Made by a program: the position numbers and the translations under genes. The notes beneath the pieces were generated by a model. That model was not told the DNA's origin and did not search any database. It saw nothing but the letters and a program-made list of their open reading frames with translations. This document shows, in pieces, positions 32,444 through 41,822 of a DNA stretch of 64,000 bases. This stretch comes from Lutacidiplasma sp049802875 (lineage in GTDB: Archaea > Thermoplasmatota > Thermoplasmata > Lutacidiplasmatales > UBA184): the NCBI GenBank assembly GCA_049802875.1, contig JBARNH010000007.1, positions 62,001 to 126,000 on the forward strand. The letters are read 5' to 3'. Every line of letters begins with the position of its first letter. Positions within the stretch are counted from its first letter, which is position 1.

Positions 32444-34039
32444 TCAGCGCGCAAACCGGCTGAAAAAGCTCTCAGGCTTCCAGGAGGGCCGATCGTCCGA
32501 GTCCGCGACCTTCAAGACGAGCTTGCGCTGCAGGTCAATGAATCGCGCGACCGCCGCTGAATCGACGGGCTGTTTCGCGTCATCCGCCGGGCTGTGATAC
32601 CGGACCAACGTCCACTCGTGCGCGAGCTTTTCCTCGGGGGACCCTGGGGAGTATCCGATTCCCGGAAACAGCGCCGGGACTCCCCGCTTGATGAAGTTGT
32701 ACTGATCACTTCGGATGAACAGCACGCGGTCGGGGTCGTACGAGGGGTGAACCTCGACCCCCGCCTCGGCGGCGAGTGCTCGAATATCGTCACCGAGAGT
32801 TGACTCCTCCACCCCGAGCACTTCAAGCGCCCGCATCGGGAAGTTCGACCAAACTCCGTCGATGTTGACATTGGCGACCAGAGGCCCCGACACCGTAGGG
32901 TGCGCGGCGAAGTACTCGGAACCGAGGAGATGCTTCTCTTCCCCCGTCAGCGCGAGGAAAAGGGTGGACCGTCGAGGGCTAGCACCCGAGTCGTGGATCG
33001 TCCGAGCGATCTCGAGTATCGAAGCCACTCCCGAGGCGTTGTCGATTGCACCGTGGTAGACTGGGTCGCCATTGACCGGGGTGCCGATGCCCAAGTGGTC
33101 GAGGTGCGCGCTGACGACAACGTATTCGTTCCTCAGCTGAGGGTCGCTCCCCGGCAATACTCCCACGACATTGTGGCACTTCGCTGTTCCTTCGGTAAAT
33201 CCAACTCGCACCCGGATCCGGATGGCCAGCGGAAACCGTGGCAAGGGTGCCTTCGTGCCGAGCCCTGCCGCGATTTCCTGCCACGTGTGCCCACTACCGT
33301 CGAACAGGGTTCCGGCCGAATCGGGATTGAAATTAATCACCACCGACAGAGGTCGGTATCCCTCGGGACCCGAGTCACTCAATTCCATTACCGGCATCAA
33401 GAGGCCCGAGACTAACCGCGGCCACGGTAGCTCGGGGATTGTAGGATTGAGAATCCTGACAAGCCCGATCGCGCCAGCCCTTCGCAGCGCGTTGGAGCGT
33501 TCCTCCGGGGATGAAAAGTGCGCCTTGATGGCGGCAGGCATGTCGGTGGGCCCACCGCTGACGAAGACCGCGAGCTTCCCATGGAGGTCGAATCCCGAGA
33601 GATCATCGTAGTTGAGGTCAGGGACGGAGAGGCCGTATCCAACGAAGACAGCCTCGGCCTCGCACTGTTCAGCAGTCGCCGAGGTCACGACGTGACAGGC
33701 ATCTTGCCCAAGAGCAACGGTGTGGACCTTTCCACCCCGTACGAACTCGAGTGAGCTGCGAGCCGGGTCGAGCTGCCTGACCAGAAAATCCATCGATTGC
33801 AAAAACCCACGCGTCCCCGCGGGTTGCAGACCGGACGCACGGAACTGCTGGATCACGTAGTCGGCCGCGCGTGCGTAACCTTGGCTTCCGGTTTCGCGTC
33901 CCTCCATGCGGTCGTCCGCGAGCACCTCGACATGTGACCACCACCGTCGCCCGAGGGCATCCCAATCCGGGTCGCCCGAAGCTCCCGTCGGCGGCGCAAT
34001 CGCGGCGAGCGAAGCCAGTACAACCGAGTTCCGCAACAT
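32444..34039 (-). CDS. Secreted M28-family zinc metallopeptidase with PA domain
   Basis: A 531-residue protein: N-terminal signal-like segment (LRNSVVLASLAAIAPPTGAS), a mature-domain start WWSHVEVLADDRMEGRETGS, an inserted PA domain (~150-270), then the M28 catalytic domain. Zn ligands are visible: VVVSAHLDHLG (His, Asp), HGAIDNASGVAS (Asp, near the DNxSG motif), LTGEEKHLLGS (catalytic Glu and ligand Glu), NVNIDGV (Asp) and RYHSPADD (His). This two-zinc aminopeptidase would trim peptides outside the cell. No operon partner. Single-copy here. Confidence 0.88.
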   Translation of the reverse strand: MLRNSVVLASLAAIAPPTGASGDPDWDALGRRWWSHVEVLADDRMEGRETGSQGYARAADYVIQQFRASGLQPAGTRGFLQSMDFLVRQLDPARSSLEFVRGGKVHTVALGQDACHVVTSATAEQCEAEAVFVGYGLSVPDLNYDDLSGFDLHGKLAVFVSGGPTDMPAAIKAHFSSPEERSNALRRAGAIGLVRILNPTIPELPWPRLVSGLLMPVMELSDSGPEGYRPLSVVINFNPDSAGTLFDGSGHTWQEIAAGLGTKAPLPRFPLAIRIRVRVGFTEGTAKCHNVVGVLPGSDPQLRNEYVVVSAHLDHLGIGTPVNGDPVYHGAIDNASGVASILEIARTIHDSGASPRRSTLFLALTGEEKHLLGSEYFAAHPTVSGPLVANVNIDGVWSNFPMRALEVLGVEESTLGDDIRALAAEAGVEVHPSYDPDRVLFIRSDQYNFIKRGVPALFPGIGYSPGSPEEKLAHEWTLVRYHSPADDAKQPVDSAAVARFIDLQRKLVLKVADSDDRPSWKPESFFSRFAR

Positions 34040-34208
34040 TGTCAGATATCCCCGAGATTTGCCCTCAGGTCACGCGCCTCGTGGCGGTGGGAGAGAACGT
34101 CCTACACAAAAGACCCGCCCACGGATCTCGGAGCGCACCCGACCTGCAGGTTCCCGAGATCCAGGAGGTGAGACAAGTCGACGGATGGAACCACGCCGCA
34201 CTCGGTGT

Positions 34209-34230
34209 GGGGTCAACTGACATTGCACCC
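34209..34230. repeat. 22-bp intergenic dyad, copy 17
   Basis: GGGGTCAA-CTGACA-TTGCACCC, 14 of 16; its spacer CTGACA is identical to copy 16. Confidence 0.65.
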
Positions 34231-34296
34231 TTCTGTGGCGGGCAGTAGACAGGACTTAAGTGACCCACCACTAGCGGCGCGCCGAAGGTTCGGAAC

Positions 34297-35427
34297 GTGG
34301 GATACCGACCGGTCTCCTACAGCCACATCGTAGTTGGCGCGGGAGCCGTGGGGGCTTCGTCGGCCTACCACCTCTCGAACGACCAAGGTCGAACGCTCGT
34401 GCTAGAGCGGTTCGAGGAGAACCATGCATTCGGATCCTCCCATGGCCGAACCAGAATCCTTCGTACTGCGTACGCCGAGGGTTCCTCCTACGTTCCCCTT
34501 GTCTTACGGGCTCGCAATCTCTGGAACGGTCTCGGCGAGGCTGCCGGTGTGGAGATCTTTCGACCGACCGGAGCGATCCTGGCTGGTCGTTCGGATTCCA
34601 TCCCGCTCAGCCAAGCCCGTGCCAGCGCGCGACATTGGAAACTTCCCCATGAGGTGATGGATTCTGACGCGTCTCGGAGGCGTTTTCCAGCCTTCCGGTT
34701 TGGTACGGGCGATCGGGTGTTGTGGGATCCGAAAGGCGGTGTCCTGTTCCCCGAGAGGGCCATCAGCGCCTTTCGCCGGATCGCACATGACCGCGGTGTG
34801 GTCTTCCGGTGGAACTCGCCAGTCACCGGATGGGAACCTCGTTCGGACGGACGCATCCTGGTCCGCACCGCTTCTCGAGAGTATCTCACCGACAAACTCG
34901 TCCTCTCGGCGGGCGCCTGGATGTCGTCCTTGGTCCGAAATCTCCGCCTCCCGCTGATCGTCGAGCAGCAGACTGTCTACTGGTTCCGGCCGGGGGAGGG
35001 AAGGCCGGAGTCGTTCCGGGGGATGCCCGCCTTCGTTTGGTACGTCCCTCAGGGCGGCTATTACTACGGACTTCCGGATGTGGGGGACGGAGTGAAGATC
35101 GGTGGTAACCGTGGCCAAATCGTCCGAAACCTCAATCGGCGGCCTCCGTCGGCGGCCAGGGAACTGCGCTCGATTCGAGCGTTTCGAGCGAGGCGCCTCC
35201 CCGGATTGGCTTCGAATCCGGATCGGCACGTGACTTGCTTGTACACGAACACCCCCGACAAGAACTTCATCGTCGACTTCCACCCGGATTCCCACAGTGT
35301 CGTCGTCGTGAGCGCGTGCTCCGGACACGGCTTCAAGTTCGCGAGCGTGATGGGAGAACTGGTGGCCCGAGGGGTAACGACGGGCAAGCTTTCGTCGCTT
35401 CTTGCGCCGTTCCGTCTCCGAAACTAA
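34297..35427 (+). CDS. Monomeric sarcosine oxidase / N-methyl-amino-acid oxidase family flavoprotein
   Basis: A 376-residue FAD-dependent amine oxidase. The dinucleotide fold is HIVVGAGAVGASSAYHLSN near residues 10-28, with RFEENHAFGSSHGRTRILRT, the family's SxxHGxxR FAD loop. Cys is present in CLYTNTPDKNFIVDFHP near residue 310, the position of the covalent FAD attachment in sarcosine oxidase and N-methyltryptophan oxidase. The end is SGHGFKFASVMGELVARG. It would oxidise an N-methyl amino acid or similar secondary amine to the imine with H2O2. GTG start; TTAAG about 40 bp upstream may be part of the promoter. Confidence 0.9.
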   Translation: MGYRPVSYSHIVVGAGAVGASSAYHLSNDQGRTLVLERFEENHAFGSSHGRTRILRTAYAEGSSYVPLVLRARNLWNGLGEAAGVEIFRPTGAILAGRSDSIPLSQARASARHWKLPHEVMDSDASRRRFPAFRFGTGDRVLWDPKGGVLFPERAISAFRRIAHDRGVVFRWNSPVTGWEPRSDGRILVRTASREYLTDKLVLSAGAWMSSLVRNLRLPLIVEQQTVYWFRPGEGRPESFRGMPAFVWYVPQGGYYYGLPDVGDGVKIGGNRGQIVRNLNRRPPSAARELRSIRAFRARRLPGLASNPDRHVTCLYTNTPDKNFIVDFHPDSHSVVVVSACSGHGFKFASVMGELVARGVTTGKLSSLLAPFRLRN

Positions 35428-35480
35428 CCCCGACCAGCAGTAGGAGCAAACCAGTCCGATCGATTGTTACGAAGACTGGC

Positions 35481-35502
35481 GGCTGCAACGCGTCTTGCGC
35501 CC
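35481..35502. repeat. 22-bp intergenic dyad, copy 18
   Basis: GGCTGCAA-CGCGTC-TTGCGCCC, 14 of 16, in the convergent gap before the broken HTH gene. Confidence 0.65.
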
Positions 35503-35511
35503 ACTAAGAGC

Positions 35512-36458
35512 CTACGCGACGCGGGTCCGGTTTTCCAGCTGCTCAGAAGACCAATCCTCATAGACGTAGATCCGGCGAGGGAAGTAGGCTTCAACCTCCT
35601 CCACGCCCTCATTCTCTCGAATAAGTCGATCTGAGTCCTCGACCTCTCCGGGCGAAGTCAGCTGCAAAAAGACGGAGAGGAGCCGGACCGCCTTGGGCCC
35701 CGCGTCGGGGCGACCGCTCTGATCCTCGAGCAGAATGTAGGACGAGAAGCTACTCTCCAATCGACCCAGGATTCGCTGGGAGTCTGTCTTCGGGCCGAGC
35801 AAGACGAGGAAGCGAACCACGCTCGCCCCTTGATACCGCGTGAAGTCGAGTCGAGGGACGGACCAGACGGCACAGTCCCGCACGAGAGAGTTGTAGCGCC
35901 GGGCGAAGGTCTTCGCCGTGATGCCAGTCTTCCGCGCGCACTCCGCGATGGACGTTGTCGGATGCCCATGGAGGATTTCGAGAATCCGCCAGTCGAGTCG
36001 GGACGGCGCAACCGTCGTCGAGGGACAGCGAAAGAGGAGGCACGGGTCCATCTCGGCGACCCCCGGTAACCTGCGAGTCAGACCCGAGCATCGTTGCAGG
36101 CCGCGGTCGGACTGGAAAACAAACATGACCGCAACCCAAGGACCCACTTGATCAACCGCAAACGCGGCTCCTTCGACGAGAGCAAATCCCGGAAAAATCG
36201 CTCCTTCGCTCGAGAGTCTGCAATCCTAACACTTCCGCCCGCGAGTCCGGCGCCGAAGAGGGTGGGGTTGGGCACCACTGAATAGCCCAACAGAAATCCG
36301 TTTCGCTGCCAGGAGCGAAGTCGGCTCCAGACAGTGGTCGGGTCCAATCGTAATCGGCGGGCCACTTCCCGCGTGGAAATTCGGGGGTCAAGGCTACCCC
36401 ACCACATCACTCGCCCTCGGGAAGTCTCCCGAAGAATCTTCAGATCGAGAGAGTCCAC
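35512..36458 (-). pseudogene. Lrp/AsnC-like two-HTH regulator broken by a one-base deletion
   Basis: The N-terminal part starts at GTG 36458: MDSLDLKILRETSRG, then STREVARRLRLDPTTVWSRL, an AsnC-type HTH, and GFLLGYSVVPNPTLFGAGLA. Past RDL the frame runs off into SSKEPRLRLIKW. The reading that fits archaeal relatives is in another frame: ALVEGAAFAVDQVGPWVAVM and on through RLPGVAEMDPCLLFR, LDWRILEILHGHPTTSIAEC, TGITAKTFARRYNSLV and the ligand-like C-terminus to 35512. Inserting one base between 36183 and 36184 joins both parts into a protein of about 315 residues. Either a recent frameshift or an assembly error. Confidence 0.82.
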
Positions 36459-36610
36459 GGACCCGACAACGCTTCCCTCCCAGAAAAGCGTCGGTGGTTC
36501 CGGTTTGTTGGAATTTCCTCGACAAACCAGAAGGAGGAGTCGGGAACGCGACCGTCCGTTGAGGGATTCGGAACGTCGAACTAACTTCTCACATGCGGTG
36601 ATTCACTCCG

Positions 36611-37092
36611 ATGTCAGCGACCACTGCCCCCACAAACCTGGTGCCCGCCAAAGAGCCGAATAGTCGAGCGGCCGGTTCTCCGAGCTCAAGTGAGGAGAAC
36701 ATGGAGATCGCACGACGGTTGATCGAGCAGGGGTTCAAACGCGGCAACCTGCAGGTGTTGGACGAAATCCTCGACCCAGCGTTTGTAGAGCATCAAACGA
36801 TCGCCCCCGGGGTTCCGCCCACGCGGGGTGCTGTCGCTGCGATCATCCAGTCTCTGAAAAACGGATTCCCGGACATTCACCTTTCGATCGAGGAGATCGA
36901 CGCGGTCGGAGACCGGGTCTGGATGCGGATCCGAGCTACCGGCACGAACAAGGGTCCCTTCATGGGGAATCCGCCCACCGGCCGCCCAATGACGATCACG
37001 GTGTTCGACCTGGTCCGTTGAGAAATCGCCGAATCGTGGAACACTGGGGAGTGCCTGACCACGGAGCCCTCGCGGTCCAGCTCGGCTGGTAG
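36611..37092 (+). pseudogene. SnoaL-like ester-cyclase-family gene broken by a one-base deletion
   Basis: From 36611 the frame reads through MEIARRLIEQGFKRGNLQVL, EHQTIAPGVPPTRGAVAAI, SIEEIDAVGDRVWMRIRATG, GRPMTITVFDLVR and then hits TGA at 37019. In the adjacent frame the family ending follows at once: RIVEHWGVPDHGALAVQLGW to TAG at 37092. Adding one T to the run before GAGAAATCGCC (37018-37019) gives the canonical DLVRLRNRRIVEHWGVPD. The family binds small polar substrates in an alpha/beta cone; the intact protein would be about 160 residues, or about 130 if it starts at MEIARR (36701). Deletion in a short homopolymer is compatible with sequencing error. Confidence 0.82.
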
Positions 37093-37161
37093 CGGTCCGC
37101 GATTTCAGAGGAGAATCTCCGGGGGCCATTCGAGGGATTCGATTCGCCCGCCCCGTCACAT

Positions 37162-37183
37162 GAGTGCAACGCTGCATGCACCC
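37162..37183. repeat. 22-bp intergenic dyad, copy 19
   Basis: GAGTGCAA-CGCTGC-ATGCACCC, 14 of 16, in the convergent gap after the SnoaL-like gene. Confidence 0.65.
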
Positions 37184-37226
37184 AGACCCCAGCTGGTCGC
37201 TACGGGACCTCAGGTGCTGGACTCGA

Positions 37227-37916
37227 CTATGTGGGTGGCTTCGACTCCTTGGGTGGAAGTCCGCCCTTCGCGAGGCTTTCGTTCAATTGCCGTAGGCGCC
37301 GCGGAACCAGCACTGCTAGGGCGACCACGCCGGCTGCGATTGCGATGATTGCCCCCATGAACACTATCACGAGGATGAGGCCGATCGTGAGGAAGCCGCT
37401 AGGAATCAACGAACTGAGGCTGTTGTTTCCGTTGTTGGAATTGTTCCCGTTTCCGTTCCCACTCCCGTTGCTACCAGATTCGACGTTCAGGGTCGCCGTT
37501 TGAGATGCCTTTGTGGCAGGGGTCGAGCTATCGACCACCTCGAGTTGAATGGAGTAAGATCCCGTCGAGGTCGGGGTGCATTGAAAGGTGAATGTGGTCG
37601 ACGATGACATCACCGGGTTGTTCGAGGGAGAACAATCGGGCGGGGTGTTGTTGAACCAGAGGTAGTAAGGCGCCGTTCCTCCCGACAAGCCGACCGTCCC
37701 GGTGACTTGCGTCCCGGGGTTTGCGTTCGAGGGCTGGAAGGAAAACTGTGAGATCGTGACCGAGCCGCTCGCGAGTTCAAGTCCGCCCGAGGGTCCTGAG
37801 ACGCGGGGGGCTCCCGCGGAATACGCCGCCAGGGTGGCTAGCAGGATCAGCAAGGTTGCGGCGATTGCGAATCGTCCACCTCGCAACGAGAACGGGCTGT
37901 CTCGGTCGTGGCGCAT
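37227..37916 (-). CDS. Membrane-anchored surface protein with PKD-like domain and Asn/Gly linker
   Basis: A 229-residue exported protein. Signal or anchor (FAIAATLLILLATLAAYSAG, ~16-35), then one Ig/PKD-like beta domain of about 100 residues (FSFQPSNANPGTQVTGTVGL, GTAPYYLWFNN, GSYSIQLEVVDSS). A low-complexity linker of Asn and Gly (SGNGNGNNSNNGNNS) precedes a C-terminal membrane helix (SGFLTIGLILVIVFMGAIIA) and an Arg/Lys-rich cytoplasmic tail. Two Cys may form a disulfide. It could be an adhesin or an S-layer accessory; no enzyme domain is seen. Confidence 0.75.
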   Translation of the reverse strand: MRHDRDSPFSLRGGRFAIAATLLILLATLAAYSAGAPRVSGPSGGLELASGSVTISQFSFQPSNANPGTQVTGTVGLSGGTAPYYLWFNNTPPDCSPSNNPVMSSSTTFTFQCTPTSTGSYSIQLEVVDSSTPATKASQTATLNVESGSNGSGNGNGNNSNNGNNSLSSLIPSGFLTIGLILVIVFMGAIIAIAAGVVALAVLVPRRLRQLNESLAKGGLPPKESKPPT

Positions 37917-38223
37917 CGTGTGAGCATGCGAGGGGACTGTTCTTCAAGGTATGCTTGCGCCGGATGCACGGTTCGATCGGGCCAAGGCAGCTTGCGTGTT
38001 CGGACCGACCCGCTACTCAATTTTGGTTCCAATTATACATGCACTCAGGCTCCAGCGGATCGAATGCGCTTCGGAAGGACGCGGTCGGTACCCGGCCGGG
38101 GCGCAAGGACCGCCAGCCCGCGAACGCACTCTGCCCCCTCCCACCGGTTTCGTCCAGCGGCGCATGATCCGAGTGCGGGGGGGCGTCCGTCGACCCGTCT
38201 CCGCCGCTGGTGGCTCGGGAGGG

Positions 38224-40137
38224 TTAGCCCGTTTCTCCCAGCGCCTTATCGAGATTTACCGCGGCGCTGATGAGGGCGAGGTGTGTGAATGCTTGCGGGA
38301 AGTTGCCCAGCGACTCGCCCGCCGGGCCGAGCTCCTCGGCGTAGAGGCCGAGTCGACTCGCGTAACCCAGTACCTTCTCGAACATGAGCCGGGCCTCGTC
38401 TAGCCGGCCCGCCCGGGTGAGGGCCTCGACGAGCCAGAAGCTGCACAGGCTGAACGTGCCTTCTCGACCTGGGAGACCATCGGAGGTCTCGTCGAGGCTG
38501 TACCGGCGAACGAGGCTGTCGGACACCAGCTCCGCCCGGATCGCTTCGATTGTCGCCGTCATCCGGGGGTCCTTCGCCGAGACAAAGAAGACCAGGGGCA
38601 TGAGGAGGGCGCTCGCGTCCAACGCGCTACCCCCGTAGCACTGGACGAAGGAACCGCGCTTTTTGTCCCAGCCTTTGCGCATGATCCGCTCATAGATCTC
38701 GTCGCGGGTCGCCCGCCAATTCTCTAGGTCCGCCGGGAACCCCCGCTTCTCGGCGATCCGGATGGCCCGGTCGAAAGCGACCCAGCACATCATGTTCGAG
38801 TAGACGAATTGGCGCGGCTTGCCTCGGACCTCCCAGATACCGCGGTCCGGCCGCTGCCAGTTCTCGGTGAGCCAGTCAAGGATCCGACGCAGGCTGGTCC
38901 AGAGGTCGTGCGAGATTGGGACGCCGTGCTTGTTGTAGAGGTAGACGGCATCTAAGAGCGCGCCGTAGATTTCCAACTGTAGCTGGTCGACCGCCGCGTT
39001 GCCGATCCGGACCGGCCGGGACCCGAGGTACCCCTCGAGGTGATCAAGGACCTCCTCGGGGAGGTCATGGCCACCGCGGATCCGATAGACCGGGCGAAGG
39101 GAACCGTCGGGCTCAAGATCTGAGGTCCGGGCGAGCAGCCAATCCATGAACGCGCGAACTTCGTCGATATACCCTAGACGCAAGAATGCGTAGAGGGTGA
39201 ACGCCGCGTCCCGGATCCACGTATACCGGTAGTCCCAGTTCCGGGCGCCTCCGATGACCTCGGGAAGTCCGAGGGTCGGTGCGGCGACAATCGCCCCCGT
39301 AGGCTCGTACGTGAGCAACTTGAGTACGAGAGCGGAGCGGTTCACCATCTCGCGCCAGCGACCGCGGTAGGTCGAACCAGCGCTCCAACCGCGCCAGAAG
39401 CGCATCGTTTCCTGGAGCGCGTCCTTCATCTGTTCCTCACCGACGGCCGGGAGTCGGCGGCTCCGCGAGGTCGAGAGAGCCCGAAGAAGGAACCACGTTG
39501 AGTCGCCTTCCGCCAGCGCGAACCTTCCGATCGCCGCGTGTCCCCTGACCGTGAGCGGCACCTTCGTGGCGAGCCCGAGTCGGAGCGAGCGGCCCTCGAA
39601 GACGGCTCCCCCGGGACGGAGCCGGGGCTCGGGAATCTCCCGGGCGTAGTCGAAGGCGGGATCGCACGTCAACTCGAAGTCGACTTTCCCGCGAACCACT
39701 GCCACACGACGGACCAGACAGTCCGCGGGCACCCGTTCGCGCACCACCGCGAGCGGCATGAAATCCGTCACCTCGGCAACGCCTTTTTGACTGAGGAAGC
39801 GGCTGATGAGGACGTTGGTCTCCGGTAAGTAGAGCTGCTTTCGGGTCGACACCTCAGTCGGGCTGATCTGGAAACGGCCTCCCTTGTCTCGGTCGAGGAG
39901 GGCCGCGAACACGCTCGGGGAATCGAAATTCGGGAAGCAGAACCAGTCCACGGAGCCATCCATCCCCACGAGTGCGACGGTCCGTAGGTTCCCGATGACC
40001 CCGTAGTCACTGAGCGGTTTGTACCGGACCTGCCCGGGGAGCGCCGGAACTCGCGGGGCCCGTCTCGCCCGTCGTCCCGGAACCCGAGGCGGGTTCCGTG
40101 CGCCTTCGACGCTGACAGCCTTTGCGTGATTGGTCAT
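38224..40137 (-). CDS. GH15-family glycoside hydrolase (glucoamylase/trehalase type)
   Basis: A 637-residue cytoplasmic enzyme. The N-terminal beta domain starts YKPLSDYGVIGNLRTVALVG and DGSVDWFCFPNFDSPSVFAA, the standard GH15 opening. The (alpha/alpha)6 barrel follows: NWDYRYTWIRDAAFTLYAFL, then PDRGIWEVRGKPRQFVYSNM with the general-acid Glu, and GREGTFSLCSFWLVEALTRA with the likely second catalytic Glu region. Thermoplasma GH15 enzymes act on trehalose or alpha-glucans. An ATG at 40137 was chosen; an AAAACTC/TTTTATT element at about 40184-40190 would place the transcript start near 40161. Stands alone. Confidence 0.9.
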   Translation of the reverse strand: MTNHAKAVSVEGARNPPRVPGRRARRAPRVPALPGQVRYKPLSDYGVIGNLRTVALVGMDGSVDWFCFPNFDSPSVFAALLDRDKGGRFQISPTEVSTRKQLYLPETNVLISRFLSQKGVAEVTDFMPLAVVRERVPADCLVRRVAVVRGKVDFELTCDPAFDYAREIPEPRLRPGGAVFEGRSLRLGLATKVPLTVRGHAAIGRFALAEGDSTWFLLRALSTSRSRRLPAVGEEQMKDALQETMRFWRGWSAGSTYRGRWREMVNRSALVLKLLTYEPTGAIVAAPTLGLPEVIGGARNWDYRYTWIRDAAFTLYAFLRLGYIDEVRAFMDWLLARTSDLEPDGSLRPVYRIRGGHDLPEEVLDHLEGYLGSRPVRIGNAAVDQLQLEIYGALLDAVYLYNKHGVPISHDLWTSLRRILDWLTENWQRPDRGIWEVRGKPRQFVYSNMMCWVAFDRAIRIAEKRGFPADLENWRATRDEIYERIMRKGWDKKRGSFVQCYGGSALDASALLMPLVFFVSAKDPRMTATIEAIRAELVSDSLVRRYSLDETSDGLPGREGTFSLCSFWLVEALTRAGRLDEARLMFEKVLGYASRLGLYAEELGPAGESLGNFPQAFTHLALISAAVNLDKALGETG

Positions 40138-40465
40138 GGAGCGCCCCGCGAGGGAGCCTCCGACACGCACTGTCACAATTGAGTTTTATTCCTCCGGTCA
40201 CGACCATCTCGGCACGATGGGCGGGAACTAGCCGCTGACTCTGCGGCGAACATCATCGCAGCGAGGAGATGCGACAGGGCCACGGCTATGCGAAAATTTG
40301 AGCTAGATTAGGATCAAGGCAACTCCCCCGCAGAGTACGCGCGGGTCCGGGTCGAATCTGCCCACTTTCCAACGGGCTCGCACCCCCTCGATTGCTCAGA
40401 TGTCTTTCTTACCGGGGCTTATCAGATGGCCCCCCGGCCAGTGCGGAGCTTTACTCTCGGAACGT

Positions 40466-40487
40466 AGGTGCAATACTACTTGCACAT
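40466..40487. repeat. 22-bp intergenic dyad, copy 20
   Basis: AGGTGCAA-TACTAC-TTGCACAT, 13 of 16; a second copy follows 104 bp downstream. Confidence 0.65.
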
Positions 40488-40569
40488 TGAAGGTGAAGAT
40501 GGGGCAAGCCGCAACTGAGACTACGCCCGGGGGGGCACTTTCACAGGGATTTGAAGCCGAGACGAGCGA

Positions 40570-40591
40570 GGCTGCAGCCGACATTACACCC
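40570..40591. repeat. 22-bp intergenic dyad, copy 21
   Basis: GGCTGCAG-CCGACA-TTACACCC, 13 of 16, degenerate in the inner bases. Confidence 0.5.
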
Positions 40592-40730
40592 GCCAACCGA
40601 CGAGCTCCGGCACCAGTGATCCGCTTCACGGGGTAGCCGACCTGCGTGAAACTTCGGTGAGAGCGTTTGGGAGAAGCCAAGGCTTGATGCTTGAGGATCC
40701 CCATACCGAGCTGACAATCCGGGGGGGACC

Positions 40731-41240
40731 ATGGGAAGCGGTTTGGACCCACGAACACGGACGACTTCGTGGCAGGACCCAGCACAGTTTGAGGGCCCAA
40801 TCCGGAAACTGAGCGGAATCGATTTCATGCGTGCGTTTCTCACCGGCGAATTGCCTCCACCCCCGTTCGTGCAATTACTCGGAATCCGGATCGTTTCGGT
40901 GGAGCCTTCCTCGGTCGCCTTCGAGTTCGATCCCGCTGAGTATATGTACAGTCCGTTAGGGAACGTGCATGGAGGAATCGTCACAGTGTTGCTTGACACT
41001 GCGATGGGGTGTTCGTTTCACACAACCCTACCCGCTGGGACAGGCTACACGACGCTCGAGCTCAAAGTCAACTTCGTGAGATCGATGACCGCAAAGGTGG
41101 GCACACTGCGTGCCGAAGGCCACGTCATTCACTCCGGATCTCGCGTTGCCACCTTAGAGGCTCGCCTGCTGGATAGCGGACAGCGGTTGTACGCCCACGC
41201 GACCTCGACTGTGATGATTCTCCAACCAAGCTCGCCCTGA
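40731..41240 (+). CDS. PaaI-type hotdog thioesterase, paralogue of the 31342 gene
   Basis: A 169-residue hotdog protein with the same motif block as the gene at 31342: HGGIVTVLLDTAMGCSFHTT, YTTLELKVNFVRSMTAKVG and the shared N-terminal RKLSGIDFMRAFLTGELPPP. By eye the two are identical at roughly three quarters of positions through the central 130 residues, so this is a recent duplication. Start is the ATG at 40731 (MGSGLDPRTR). Same predicted acyl-CoA hydrolysis. Stands alone. Confidence 0.87.
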   Translation: MGSGLDPRTRTTSWQDPAQFEGPIRKLSGIDFMRAFLTGELPPPPFVQLLGIRIVSVEPSSVAFEFDPAEYMYSPLGNVHGGIVTVLLDTAMGCSFHTTLPAGTGYTTLELKVNFVRSMTAKVGTLRAEGHVIHSGSRVATLEARLLDSGQRLYAHATSTVMILQPSSP

Positions 41241-41400
41241 GTTCGTGACCGCGCATCCCGGCCGCTCTCTGCCATGAAGACTCATCGGGGCAAATGGTGC
41301 GAGCCGGGATTTCGGATAATCGTACCCAGCGTGTGTGGAACGTGCCTACAGCGAGATTGAGTATGATCGCGCCTTCGCCCGCGACCACTGGGTGATTAGT

Positions 41401-41422
41401 GGGTGCAAGGCTAGTTGAGCCC
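41401..41422. repeat. 22-bp intergenic dyad, copy 22
   Basis: GGGTGCAA-GGCTAG-TTGAGCCC, 14 of 16; GT precedes and AG follows the core, matching the extended form. Confidence 0.65.
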
Positions 41423-41456
41423 AGTGCCCAAGTTGACCGAAGTCAGCCAATGAAAA

Positions 41457-41822
41457 CTATCCCGGAACTAGAGTGATGGCTTCTTCCGGGCAGGCGGCAA
41501 CGCAGAGTCCGCATGCCCTACAATCTTCGGCCAGGGGGGTACGGGCTGTCTTCCGCTCGTGACTTCGAGCCTTCAATCGGCCCACGAATCCGAGGGCACC
41601 ATATTCCGATTCCGTCAGGGTACCGAGCTCGAACACCGAGTACGGGCACACTTGCACGCACTCTTCTTTCCCTTCACACTTCTCCCGGTTTACGAATGGA
41701 ACGAATCGGCCGGGAGGGGCGAGACATTTTTCCCCCGTTCGACGCTGGCTGACGGCAGCCGCCCGAGCTTTTGCGGGGTCTCGAGATCCCTTCGGTAGCC
41801 CGAGTTCCCCGTCTGCAGTCAT
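41457..41822 (-). CDS. Ferredoxin with two [4Fe-4S] motifs
   Basis: A 121-residue protein. The C-terminal two thirds hold two Cys clusters: CEGKEECVQVCPYSVFEL near residues 49-66 (C-x5-C-x3-CP form) and DCRACGLCVAACPEEAI near residues 99-115 (C-x2-C-x2-C-x3-CP type). The first is unusual in its longer spacing between the first two Cys (CEGKEEC, C-x5-C), so its cluster may be a 3Fe-4S or an altered site. The N-terminal 40 residues are basic and not part of the fold. It is likely a soluble electron carrier. Single gene, monocistronic. Confidence 0.82.
   Translation of the reverse strand: MTADGELGLPKGSRDPAKARAAAVSQRRTGEKCLAPPGRFVPFVNREKCEGKEECVQVCPYSVFELGTLTESEYGALGFVGRLKARSHERKTARTPLAEDCRACGLCVAACPEEAITLVPG

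Larger units (their letters stand above)
40138..40730. other. Divergent gap with a dyad pair
   Basis: A 593-bp stretch between the GH15 gene and the second PaaI gene; no gene is supported. It holds the GH15 promoter and dyad copies at 40466 and 40570. Confidence 0.5.
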
